NCBI GenBank assembly: GCA_964564735.1
Contig: CAZMCH010000109.1
Span: forward strand, 1-12,202
DNA: 12,202 bases
DNA from: CAZMCH01 sp964564735
GTDB taxonomy: Bacteria > Poribacteria > DTPJ01
Reading direction: 5' to 3'
A program made the translations under genes and the position numbers. The notes beneath the pieces are model-generated. The model saw nothing but the letters and a program-made list of their open reading frames with translations. It was not told the DNA's origin and did not search any database. This document shows, piece after piece, positions 1-6,579 of this stretch (its first letter is position 1; every line of letters starts with the position of its first letter).

Positions 1-590
1 TCGCCTTGAATTTCGCTTTTCTTGATTGGAATATTTTTTAACAATTCTGCAGTTGCAGGTGCAGGAATTGGAATAACACCATGTGACGACTTAACAAAAC
101 CCTGTCCCAATGGCAATGCAGAGGAGTATATCTTTTCAATACCCAGAAGCGAGATACCGATAGCTGATCCGACAATATCAACTATTGAATCAACAGCACC
201 TACTTCGTGAAAATGCACTTCTTCAATATCTACGCCATGAACTTTTGCCTCAGCTTCACCAAGTTTTGTAAAAATGCTTTTTGATTTTTCCTTTACATCA
301 TCATTTAAACCACTTTCAAAGATCATCTTTAATATGTCGCCTAGATGCCTTCCATGATGGTGGTCATGTTCATCATGATCATGATGATGATGGTGATGTA
401 ACTCAACATTAGCTTTTGTAGCTGTTATACCATGTTTTTGGACTTTGCTGAAACTAAGATGGTATTCATCTAACTTAAGTTTTGTCAGTTCGCTTTTAAG
501 TAGATCAGGTTCTGCACCCAAATCAACTAAAGCACCCAAAGTCATGTCCCCACTAATGCCAGAAAAACAGTCAAAATAAGCCGTTATCAT
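1..590 (-). CDS. larC: Nickel pincer cofactor biosynthesis protein LarC, N-terminal part (cut by window edge)
   Basis: LarC (DUF111 family) is a cytoplasmic, CTP-dependent nickel insertase that completes the nickel-pincer nucleotide cofactor of lactate racemase LarA and related enzymes. Only the first 196 residues are inside the window; the family is usually about 400 residues. Visible signatures are the N-terminal FDCFSGISGDM (residues 6-16), a histidine-rich stretch (65-82, 12 His among Asp/Glu) suited to nickel binding, HFHEVGAVDSIVDIVG (126-141), and the PAPATAELL motif (177-184 region). The ATG at 590-588 is preceded by an AGAGGT ribosome binding site. The gene lies 49 bases downstream of hsp20 on the same strand and may be cotranscribed with it. 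No larA, larB or larE is visible here. In some bacteria larC is split and joined by programmed frameshifting; that region is outside the window. Identification is strong. Confidence 0.93.
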   Translation of the reverse strand, partial: MITAYFDCFSGISGDMTLGALVDLGAEPDLLKSELTKLKLDEYHLSFSKVQKHGITATKANVELHHHHHHDHDEHDHHHGRHLGDILKMIFESGLNDDVKEKSKSIFTKLGEAEAKVHGVDIEEVHFHEVGAVDSIVDIVGSAIGISLLGIEKIYSSALPLGQGFVKSSHGVIPIPAPATAELLKNIPIKKSEIQG

Positions 591-639
591 ATATTTTTTA
601 TTACCTCTTTTTTCTTTTATTTTCCCTATTTTTTGATAG

Positions 640-1059
640 CTATTCAGTTAATTGAATACTAACTTTACCAGATTTTTCTATCTTTGGCAATCTAACAATA
701 AGCACACCATCTTTGTATATTGCTTTAGTCTCATCTATATTTATGGTGACTGGTAATGATATGCTTCTCTCAAACTTGCCATAATTTCTACCTATATAAT
801 GATAATTTTCATCTTCTCTATCCGATTCTCGTTTTCTATTACCGCTTATGTAGAGAATCTTATCATCTATTGTCAAATTGATCTCATTGGCACTCATTCC
901 CGGTATATCCGCTTTGATTATAATATCATCTTTATCTTCTAGTATATCTATATCTGGAGACCATTCAGATTCCTCTAATGATTCCACTGCGTCAAATAAA
1001 CGATTCATCTTTTCTTTAAATTCGGTTATATTATCTCTATAAATATTCGATTCTAACAT
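640..1059 (-). CDS. hsp20: Hsp20/alpha-crystallin family small heat shock protein
   Basis: This is an ATP-independent holdase that binds unfolding proteins in the cytoplasm as an oligomer. The 139-residue length is typical. A short N-terminal arm is followed by the W33-SPDIDI entry into the alpha-crystallin domain. ADIPGMSANEINL (50-62) and the YKDGVLIVRLPK motif (115-126, the family's GVL-x4-PK signature) are visible. The C-terminal SIQL (134-137) is an I-x-L variant of the I-x-I oligomerisation motif. The ATG has a GGGAGT ribosome binding site. It lies between the small membrane-protein gene upstream and larC downstream. A perfect 13-bp inverted repeat 33 to 63 bases before the start codon may regulate it. 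Family assignment is secure; the particular clients are unknown. Confidence 0.95.
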   Translation of the reverse strand: MLESNIYRDNITEFKEKMNRLFDAVESLEESEWSPDIDILEDKDDIIIKADIPGMSANEINLTIDDKILYISGNRKRESDREDENYHYIGRNYGKFERSISLPVTINIDETKAIYKDGVLIVRLPKIEKSGKVSIQLTE

Positions 1060-1091
1060 AAAAAATTACTCCCAAAATAATCCTATATATT

Positions 1092-1122
1092 GGATTGAGA
1101 TATATATGTTATATCTCAATCC
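1092..1122. promoter_or_regulatory. 13-bp perfect inverted repeat in the hsp20 leader region
   Basis: The arm GGATTGAGATATA (1092-1104) is followed by a 5-base loop and its exact reverse complement (1110-1122). It lies 33 bases upstream of the hsp20 start and 24 bases downstream of the preceding gene's stop. No run of T follows the stem on either strand, so a standard intrinsic terminator is unlikely. It does not match the CIRCE heat-shock operator (TTAGCACTC-N9-GAGTGCTAA). A weak -35-like TTGATA lies at 1126-1131 on the minus strand, so the repeat could overlap an hsp20 promoter as an operator, or form a leader hairpin. The repeat is certain; its role is inferred. Confidence 0.55.
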
Positions 1123-1146
1123 TAGTATCAAGTTTCCTTCACAAGG

Positions 1147-1368
1147 CTATTTTTTGGAATCCTCCATAAATTTCCCTATTTTGATTAGGCTTAATGCCAT
1201 TGATAATAAAGAGCATGTAACAGATAACCATAGGAATCCCATTGGGCTTGCATTTGAAATAGCGGTATATGTAATCATATATACAAACTTATAGACTATG
1301 GCAACTATGAGGCTCAATGAAGCCAAAATACCAAGAACCCATTGAGTAACAGTCATCGCTTTTTTCAT
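1147..1368 (-). CDS. Small two-helix membrane protein of unknown function
   Basis: I do not recognise this 73-residue protein. It has a short basic N-terminus, a hydrophobic segment at about residues 8-31, a short polar loop, a second hydrophobic segment at about 43-62, and a charged C-terminus rich in lysine. This fits a two-pass inner membrane protein with both ends in the cytoplasm. The ATG is preceded by a strong GGGAGG ribosome binding site (minus strand, 1379-1384), which is the main reason to accept the gene. It sits 69 bases downstream of the redoxin-like gene and 87 bases upstream of hsp20. A TATAAT-like hexamer lies just upstream, so it may start its own transcript. The overlapping plus-strand open frame is a shadow. 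Confidence 0.75.
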   Translation of the reverse strand: MKKAMTVTQWVLGILASLSLIVAIVYKFVYMITYTAISNASPMGFLWLSVTCSLLSMALSLIKIGKFMEDSKK

Positions 1369-1408
1369 TGATTAATCCTCCCTATTTAATGCAATTTAGG
1401 CGAATTTT

Positions 1409-1414
1409 ATTATA
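1409..1414 (-). promoter_or_regulatory. Possible -10 element upstream of the small membrane-protein gene
   Basis: The minus strand reads TATAAT here, a perfect sigma70 -10 hexamer, in the 69-base gap before the 73-residue gene. No convincing -35 hexamer lies at a 16-18 base spacing. It is a weak promoter candidate only, in an AT-rich context where such hexamers arise by chance. Confidence 0.3.
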
Positions 1415-1437
1415 TATGACGCTATTGAAATAAGGTA

Positions 1438-2013
1438 TTAGTTTCGTATCTCAGATTTTTCATCTTTTTTAGCATATATTTTCACTTCTTGGATTAGGAT
1501 ATTCATTAACTTAGGTGTATATTCACCAAATAGATAGTATCTAATCTTTAGGCTATTATCAATTATAAATATATTGGATTCGCCCTTTTTTGTTTTATAT
1601 TCCTCACTGATTTTACCTTTCCAATCAAGAAGTATTGCTATAGGAAGATTTTCCTTTTTTATTCCCCATTTTACCATCGATTCTGTAACAAAGAATGGTA
1701 ATCCTCTTAAATCAGCGATCATATACATAACAACATCATTTCGGTCTTTATATATTTTATCAAGCTCTCTCGCCCATTTATTACCATTTGCTCTTGTAGT
1801 ATGATTACCCATTATCAAGATAATAATTTTTGGGTTATCTTTATCTTTTTCGAATATCTTTTCAAGATTGTATTCTTTGTCATCAGCATCTTTTAAAATA
1901 AATTTTGGTGCTTGCGCGCCAATCTTTAAGCTTTGCCCATTTTCATCTTTTGCGAAAGTCAAAGAAACAAAAATACTTAATATAAAGATATAAACAATCG
2001 AAACCTTAAGCAA
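1438..2013 (-). CDS. Secreted redoxin-fold protein lacking all cysteines
   Basis: This 191-residue protein has a signal peptide (residues 1-21, cleavage after the FA at 20-21) and then an AhpC/TSA-type redoxin start, IGAQAPKFIL (31-40). A thioredoxin-like layout follows, with the LLDWKG segment near residue 130 and a final beta-rich NIFIID strand. The position where thioredoxins carry CxxC reads N70-H-T-T-R, and there is no cysteine anywhere in the protein, so thiol-disulfide chemistry by its own residues is not possible. I recall related cysteine-less redoxin-like proteins with similar IAD-x-RG-x-PFF and LLDWKG segments, but cannot verify this. The start codon is TTG at 2013-2011, supported by GGAGTT seven bases upstream and by the absence of any ATG before the signal peptide. 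It follows the LamG gene by 16 bases, so the two are probably cotranscribed and both exported. Confidence 0.8.
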   Translation of the reverse strand: MLKVSIVYIFILSIFVSLTFAKDENGQSLKIGAQAPKFILKDADDKEYNLEKIFEKDKDNPKIIILIMGNHTTRANGNKWARELDKIYKDRNDVVMYMIADLRGLPFFVTESMVKWGIKKENLPIAILLDWKGKISEEYKTKKGESNIFIIDNSLKIRYYLFGEYTPKLMNILIQEVKIYAKKDEKSEIRN

Positions 2014-2018
2014 GAAAT

Positions 2019-2024
2019 AACTCC
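2019..2024 (-). promoter_or_regulatory. Ribosome binding site that fixes a TTG start
   Basis: The minus strand reads GGAGTT here, a few bases before the TTG at 2013-2011. It lies inside the 16-base gap after the LamG stop codon. With no in-frame ATG available before the hydrophobic signal peptide, this site makes TTG the most likely initiation codon of the redoxin-like gene. Confidence 0.7.
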
Positions 2025-2029
2025 AAAAT

Positions 2030-2791
2030 CTATTTGTCAGATTTTATAATACCCCAAGTAGTGATTAAGTCTTTATTATAATTAACAGCTAATATTTTGC
2101 CGTCCATCGTCTTTTTTATTTCATCTTCATTTAGGGCATGATTGAAAATATATATCTCATCAAGCCAACCAACGAGTTGACGACCACCACAACAATCATT
2201 TGCAAATTTGAAAGGGGCATCTTCTGTAATGTTTATGTCGCCCTCTTGCTTAAAACTGCCTGCTAATTTGGCATCAACATATACCTTAATCTCCTTGCCA
2301 TCATAAACCCCTGCAAGGTGATGCCATTGCTTAAAGGCTATTGCATCAATGGTTTTTGCCTGAGGCCACGCAGCACCAATACTTATATAAAAACGAACCT
2401 CGTATTTATCTGGACCAAGTTTTGTTGGGTGAAAAACAAACGAACCAACAGGAAGATCATGACCTTTACCGGGAATACCAACATGATCTTTCGGAATATC
2501 CTCAATATTAGCCCATTCAGCGATTGTAAATTTATTGGTAAAGTTAAAATCCTTGTGTCCCGGAACTTCCATAAAGTTCCCTGCATCGAACCTTAATGCA
2601 CCTTTGACTTGACCTTTATCGAACTTGTTACCATTAAGTATGCCATCATGCCCACGTCCAGAACTATCTTTGGCAACATCACCTTTTCCATCTTCAAATT
2701 GCCATAACGCAACAAGTTCCGCCGAAACAGGTAAGGTAGGAATAATTAAAATGGTTAATACAATGATCATGTAAATAAACCTAAATTTCAT
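2030..2791 (-). CDS. Secreted LamG/concanavalin-like domain protein with TTWG tail
   Basis: This 253-residue protein has a clear signal peptide (1-24, cleavage VSA/EL) and one LamG-type jelly-roll domain (about 27-226). Hallmarks are LWQFEDGKGDVAKDSSG near the start, GALRF (64-68), the W-x-HLAGVYDG-x-I-x-VYVD core (156-173) and the WLDEIYIFNHALNEDEI closing strand (209-225). Such domains usually bind carbohydrate or protein outside the cell. Two adjacent cysteines (C200, C201) are unusual. After the domain comes a short tail, AVNYNKDLITTWGIIKSDK, that matches the tails of two proteins encoded near 10.1 and 11.2 kb. The protein is homologous to the LamG protein at 10494-11243. The ATG has an AAAGGTGG-type ribosome binding site and a good promoter upstream. 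Ligand unknown. Confidence 0.88.
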   Translation of the reverse strand: MKFRFIYMIIVLTILIIPTLPVSAELVALWQFEDGKGDVAKDSSGRGHDGILNGNKFDKGQVKGALRFDAGNFMEVPGHKDFNFTNKFTIAEWANIEDIPKDHVGIPGKGHDLPVGSFVFHPTKLGPDKYEVRFYISIGAAWPQAKTIDAIAFKQWHHLAGVYDGKEIKVYVDAKLAGSFKQEGDINITEDAPFKFANDCCGGRQLVGWLDEIYIFNHALNEDEIKKTMDGKILAVNYNKDLITTWGIIKSDK

Positions 2792-2844
2792 TTGATTACC
2801 ACCTTTCGTTGATGTTTTTTGATAGTTAGTGTTCCGATAGTAAT

Positions 2845-2873
2845 ATTATGCCTCAATAAATTCATAAAGTCAA
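2845..2873 (-). promoter_or_regulatory. Sigma70-type promoter for the LamG-redoxin operon
   Basis: The minus strand carries TTGACT (2868-2873) and CATAAT (2845-2850) with exactly 17 bases between them, each matching the consensus at five of six positions. It lies about 55 bases upstream of the LamG ATG, inside the divergent region between the LamG and aldo/keto reductase genes. Its -35 hexamer is identical to that of the promoter at 8968-8996. Confidence 0.65.
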
Positions 2874-2996
2874 TAATTTATATTGGGTATTGAATAAATG
2901 TCAAAAAGTATTTAATATAGTGTATAAATTATCTATTAAGAACTATTGGCATAATAATAAATTATGAAAAAGTATGATCAAATAGAGGGAAAAAAG
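2874..2996. other. AT-rich leader of the aldo/keto reductase operon
   Basis: This stretch must hold the plus-strand promoter for the reductase-sulfatase-amidohydrolase genes. Candidates are TTGAAT (2890-2895) with TAATAT (2913-2918) at 17-base spacing, or TATAAA at 2923-2928 with no good -35. Neither is strong enough to choose. No clear operator palindrome was seen. An ATG at 2964 in frame with the reductase has no ribosome binding site. Confidence 0.35.
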
Positions 2997-3947
2997 ATGA
3001 AAATAAATGGAAAAATAGACATCGAAGACGTCAATAAAATTTTTTCCAAATTTGCTCTTGGAACTGCTTTTTATAATGATGATGGAAAAGACACTTGGTT
3101 TAAGATAATGGATGATTTTATTAAACTTGGTGGAACTACCATTGACAGCGCAAGGGGATATGGAAAAAGCGAAAATGTTATAGGCTCTTGGCTAGAGAAT
3201 CGTACCGATAGAGATAACATGATCATTATGACTAAATGCGGATTAACAAATGAAGGCGTATTGCCATCAGAAAACTATCCTGATCTTGTTTTTAGAGAGT
3301 TAAATATTAGCTTACAAACACTAAAAACAAGCTATATTGATGTCTATATGCTTCATCGTGATAACCTTAATATGACTGTTGCTGAGATATTAGAACCACT
3401 TAATGAAGCTATTGCGAAGGGCTATATTCTTTCACTTGGGGCATCTAACTGGACATATCCACGAGTTGACGAAGCGAATGAATATGCCTATAAAAACAAT
3501 ATGAAAGGATTTGCAGTTGTAAGCAATAACATAAGTCTTGCAGTTCAATCAGAACCATTCTATCCGGGGCTTATATCAACAGATAAGGCTGGGGAACAAT
3601 GGCACATGGAAAAGCAGATACCACTGATACCTTGGTCATCTCAAGCGAGAGGCTTTTTTACAGGGCGATGGACTCCTCAAATGCCTGCAAATGATGGCTT
3701 TACAAAGAGAATGATTGAGGTTTATTGCACTGATGATAATTTTAAGCGACTTTCTAGGGCAAAAGAACTTGGTGAGAAGAAAGGACATACTGCTGTTGAG
3801 GTTGCTCTTGCGTGGCTTCTGCACAAACCATTTCCAATCGTGCCAATTGTGGGACCGCATACACAGGAAGAGCTTGCATCATGTGTGAAAGCAACTACAC
3901 TTTCTTTGACAGAAGCGGAATGTAAATGGCTTAATCTTGATGAATAA
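2997..3947 (+). CDS. Aldo/keto reductase family oxidoreductase
   Basis: This is a cytoplasmic NAD(P)H-dependent oxidoreductase of the aldo/keto reductase (TIM-barrel) family, 316 residues, of normal length. The catalytic tetrad is intact: D50 and Y55 in TIDSARGYG, K80 in MTKCG, and H120 in YMLHRDN. The later LGASNW segment and the C-terminal nucleotide-binding PIVPIVGPHT segment are present. I place the start at 2997 because AGAGGGA (2984-2990) sits six bases before this ATG. The frame extends to an ATG at 2964, but that one has no ribosome binding site and would add 11 polar residues. It is the first gene of an apparent operon, 15 bases before the sulfatase, so its substrate may be a sugar or aldehyde released by that enzyme. 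The exact substrate cannot be read from sequence. Confidence 0.92.
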   Translation: MKINGKIDIEDVNKIFSKFALGTAFYNDDGKDTWFKIMDDFIKLGGTTIDSARGYGKSENVIGSWLENRTDRDNMIIMTKCGLTNEGVLPSENYPDLVFRELNISLQTLKTSYIDVYMLHRDNLNMTVAEILEPLNEAIAKGYILSLGASNWTYPRVDEANEYAYKNNMKGFAVVSNNISLAVQSEPFYPGLISTDKAGEQWHMEKQIPLIPWSSQARGFFTGRWTPQMPANDGFTKRMIEVYCTDDNFKRLSRAKELGEKKGHTAVEVALAWLLHKPFPIVPIVGPHTQEELASCVKATTLSLTEAECKWLNLDE

Positions 3948-3962
3948 TTGAAAGGCAACAAA

Positions 3963-5363
3963 ATGAAGAAACAACCAAATCTTGTTTTTGTATTCGCTGA
4001 CCAAATGAGAGGAATGTCAATGGGCTGTTCTGGTGACCCAAACGTCATTACACCAAATATGGATAATATGGCAGAAAACGGCATCAGGTTTTCACATGCT
4101 TACGCAAACTGTCCTGTTTGCACGCCTAGTCGGGCTACTATCCTGACGGGACGTTATCCAATTTCACATCGCACAATTACAAACGATCTGCCTATGCCAG
4201 AAAATGAGATCACTTTTGGCGAAGTGCTTAAACAGGCGGGATATAAGACAGGATATATTGGGAAATGGCATCTTGACGGTATTCCAAGAGATAAATTTAC
4301 TCCTCTAGGTTCAGCAAGGCATGGATTTGACTATTGGGCTGTCTGGAACTGCGCTCATAGCTATTTTGATGGGAAAGTATTTCTTGATACGCCTGATGTT
4401 ATCCAATTAGATGGTTATGAACCCGAAGCGCAAACCAATTTGACGCTTGATTTCATTCGTAAAAATGCAGATAATCCATTTTGTGTATTTCTGTCTTGGG
4501 GTCCGCCACATGATCCATATTTCCAAGTTCCAGAAAAATATCGTCAGCTTTATGTTCCAGAGAGTTTGATACTACCAGCAAATATCCCAGAAAATCCCGA
4601 TATATCTCATGCACCTTTGGGAAGAAAAGACGCAGAAAATGGAATGAAACGAATATTGGCTGATTATTATTCAGCAATAACAGCCCTTGATGAATATCTG
4701 GGCAGAATAATTAAGCTTATTGATGAGTTAGGATTGGCAGAAGATACAGTTATAGTATTTACATCCGATCATGGTGATATGCTATTCTCACAAAATAGCT
4801 TTAAGAAGCAACAACCATATGAAGAGGCAATAAATATTCCTCTTATTGTTCAATGGAAAGGGCATATTCCCTGTGGATGTCTTTCGGATACATTATTCAG
4901 CACAGCGGATTTTCTTCCAACTTTGCTTTCATTGATGGGTGTTGATCATCCTGACGGAATTGAAGGCTATGATCTTTCGTGGGTTTTTAATGGTAGAAAG
5001 GGTGATGAACCAGATTCAGTTTTTTTGATGGATTTAGTGCCTATGGACGAAGGCATAAGGCTTGGTATTGATGAATGGAGGGGAGTGCGCACAAAGAGAT
5101 ATACCTATGCGCAATGGTTGAATGGTAAAGACTGGATTTTGTATGACAACGAAAATGATCCATTTCAACTTAATAACCTCGTTGATGATCCAGATTTTGC
5201 ACATATAAAGTTTGCTCTTAAAGAAGAGATGCAGAAATGGATGGAAAAAGTTGGCGATAAAGGTTTATGTTGGCAAGAGTTAATAAAAAGCATTAATTTA
5301 ACTGAGCTATGGAACAATAGGGAGAAATTTATGCACCCAAATAATCCAAGAATAATTGATTAG
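3963..5363 (+). CDS. Sulfatase (S1 family, formylglycine-dependent), cytoplasmic
   Basis: This enzyme hydrolyses a sulfate ester, or possibly a phosphonate ester, in the alkaline phosphatase superfamily; it is 466 residues long. The active-site signature C53-T-P-S-R57 followed by ILTGRYP is intact, so C53 should be converted to formylglycine by a separate maturase not seen in this window. Metal and substrate residues are visible: D13-Q14, YIGKWHLDG (98-106), PPHDPY (181-186) and FTSDHGD (266-272). There is no signal peptide, so it acts in the cytoplasm on an imported substrate, unlike many secreted polysaccharide sulfatases. The start is the ATG at 3963 with AAAGG (3951-3955) upstream; a TTG at 3948 directly after the previous stop is less likely. 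It lies between the aldo/keto reductase and the M20 amidohydrolase in one operon. The substrate is unknown. Confidence 0.92.
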   Translation: MKKQPNLVFVFADQMRGMSMGCSGDPNVITPNMDNMAENGIRFSHAYANCPVCTPSRATILTGRYPISHRTITNDLPMPENEITFGEVLKQAGYKTGYIGKWHLDGIPRDKFTPLGSARHGFDYWAVWNCAHSYFDGKVFLDTPDVIQLDGYEPEAQTNLTLDFIRKNADNPFCVFLSWGPPHDPYFQVPEKYRQLYVPESLILPANIPENPDISHAPLGRKDAENGMKRILADYYSAITALDEYLGRIIKLIDELGLAEDTVIVFTSDHGDMLFSQNSFKKQQPYEEAINIPLIVQWKGHIPCGCLSDTLFSTADFLPTLLSLMGVDHPDGIEGYDLSWVFNGRKGDEPDSVFLMDLVPMDEGIRLGIDEWRGVRTKRYTYAQWLNGKDWILYDNENDPFQLNNLVDDPDFAHIKFALKEEMQKWMEKVGDKGLCWQELIKSINLTELWNNREKFMHPNNPRIID

Positions 5364-5378
5364 CTATAAAAAAAATGC

Positions 5379-5386
5379 AAGGGGAG
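5379..5386 (+). promoter_or_regulatory. Ribosome binding site deciding the amidohydrolase start
   Basis: AAGGGGAG lies eight bases before the ATG at 5395. The longer frame begins at 5356, within the end of the sulfatase gene, without a comparable site. This fixes the shorter, 392-residue start. Confidence 0.75.
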
Positions 5387-5394
5387 TTTATATC

Positions 5395-6573
5395 ATGAAT
5401 ATAATGGAAGAAGCAAAAAAAATTAATGACAAACTGATTGAGATCAGAGAATATTTGCATAAAAATCCTGAACTCTCATTTCAGGAAGTAAATACCTCAA
5501 GAAAAATAGTAGAGATATTGCAAGAATTAGGTCTTGATGAGATTGAGACAGGTGTTGCAAAAACAGGGGTTGTTGGTCTGCTTAGAGGTAGCCAACAGGG
5601 AAAAACTTTTGCTATAAGGGCTGATATGGACGCTTTGCCGATACAGGAAGCAAATAACGTTCCCTATCGTTCTCAAAATAATGGAGTAATGCACGCCTGC
5701 GGACATGATACTCATGTTACTATGGTTCTTGGTTCTGCTATGATACTAAGTAAAATGCGGGATAATCTGAAAGGAAATATAAAATTCATCTTTCAACCTG
5801 CTGAGGAGATTTTTGGCGGGGCAAAAATGATGATTGACGAAGGTGTAATGGAAAAAGAACCTAAGATTGATACTATAGTGGGTATCCACGTCTGGTCTGG
5901 TTTGGATGTTGGGACAATAGGCGTTGTCTCTGGTCCTGCTATGGCTTCTGCGGATAGGCTTGAGATATTTGTCAGAGCAAAAGGTGGACATGGTGCAATT
6001 CCGCATCTTACAGCAGATCCAATAGTTGCTTCTGCACAGATAATAAATGCACTACAAACCGTTGTCAGTAGATCAACAGACCCATTGCAACCAATAGTCC
6101 TTTCAATATGTCATATAGAAGGCGGTCATGCTTTTAATATAATCCCATCAGAAGTCCGTATAGAAGGCACTCTCAGGACGCTTGATGATGAAGTTTGCAC
6201 AAATGCTGTCGAAAAAATAAAAAATATACTAAAAGGTATAGAAAATATAACAGGTATCCAATGTGAGTTTAATTATGAAAAGGGAAGCTCTGTTTTGATA
6301 AATGACGATAAAGTCATCAAACTGATTTCAGAAGCAGGATCGGCTATTCTCGGCGAAGAAAATGTCATGCCTGTTGAACCGACTATGGGTGGTGAAGATT
6401 TCACATATTTTACGAGAGTAGTTCCGGGGGCGATGTTCTGTCTTGGTATTCAAGATAAAGATGCTGGTATAGTTTCTCCAGTCCATAGAGACACTTTCGA
6501 TATTTCCTCAAATGCCTTAAGTATAGGCACTGCGGTATTAGTTAAGTCCGCATTGATGTATCTCGAATCATAA
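5395..6573 (+). CDS. M20 family metal-dependent amidohydrolase (N-acyl amino acid or amino sugar deacylase)
   Basis: This is a cytoplasmic zinc- or manganese-dependent hydrolase of peptidase family M20, amidohydrolase (hippurate/N-acyl-L-amino-acid) branch. At 392 residues it is of normal length. Conserved segments run in order: RADMDALPIQE (75-85), MHACGHDTHV (99-108) with C102 and H104, FQPAEE (133-138) with E138, GIHVW (163-167) with H165, the dimerisation insert with GGHGAIPH (197-204), GGEDF (332-336), and SPVHRDTFDI (361-370) with H364. All metal ligands are present. It follows the sulfatase by 31 bases and likely shares its transcript, suggesting removal of an N-acyl group in the same pathway. 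Annotation as a specific aminoacylase, hippurate hydrolase or deacetylase is not possible from sequence alone. Its stop codon is six bases from that of the convergent copA gene. Confidence 0.92.
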   Translation: MNIMEEAKKINDKLIEIREYLHKNPELSFQEVNTSRKIVEILQELGLDEIETGVAKTGVVGLLRGSQQGKTFAIRADMDALPIQEANNVPYRSQNNGVMHACGHDTHVTMVLGSAMILSKMRDNLKGNIKFIFQPAEEIFGGAKMMIDEGVMEKEPKIDTIVGIHVWSGLDVGTIGVVSGPAMASADRLEIFVRAKGGHGAIPHLTADPIVASAQIINALQTVVSRSTDPLQPIVLSICHIEGGHAFNIIPSEVRIEGTLRTLDDEVCTNAVEKIKNILKGIENITGIQCEFNYEKGSSVLINDDKVIKLISEAGSAILGEENVMPVEPTMGGEDFTYFTRVVPGAMFCLGIQDKDAGIVSPVHRDTFDISSNALSIGTAVLVKSALMYLES

Positions 6574-6579
6574 TAATTG

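Noticed and set aside
22..210. 62-residue plus-strand open frame at the left edge
   Set aside because: It is antisense to larC, whose reading frame carries clear family motifs; the plus frame has no ribosome binding site or recognisable protein features.
345..398. CAT/ATG-rich run on the plus strand as a DNA microsatellite
   Set aside because: It is explained by histidine codons of LarC's His-rich loop, mixed CAT and CAC, interrupted by Asp and Glu codons.
1092..1122. Inverted repeat as a CIRCE element or intrinsic terminator
   Set aside because: The sequence does not fit the CIRCE consensus and no T tract follows on either strand; it is kept only as an undefined regulatory candidate.
3722..4084. 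120-residue minus-strand open frame across the reductase-sulfatase junction
   Set aside because: It is the reverse-strand shadow of two strongly supported genes and shows no family features.
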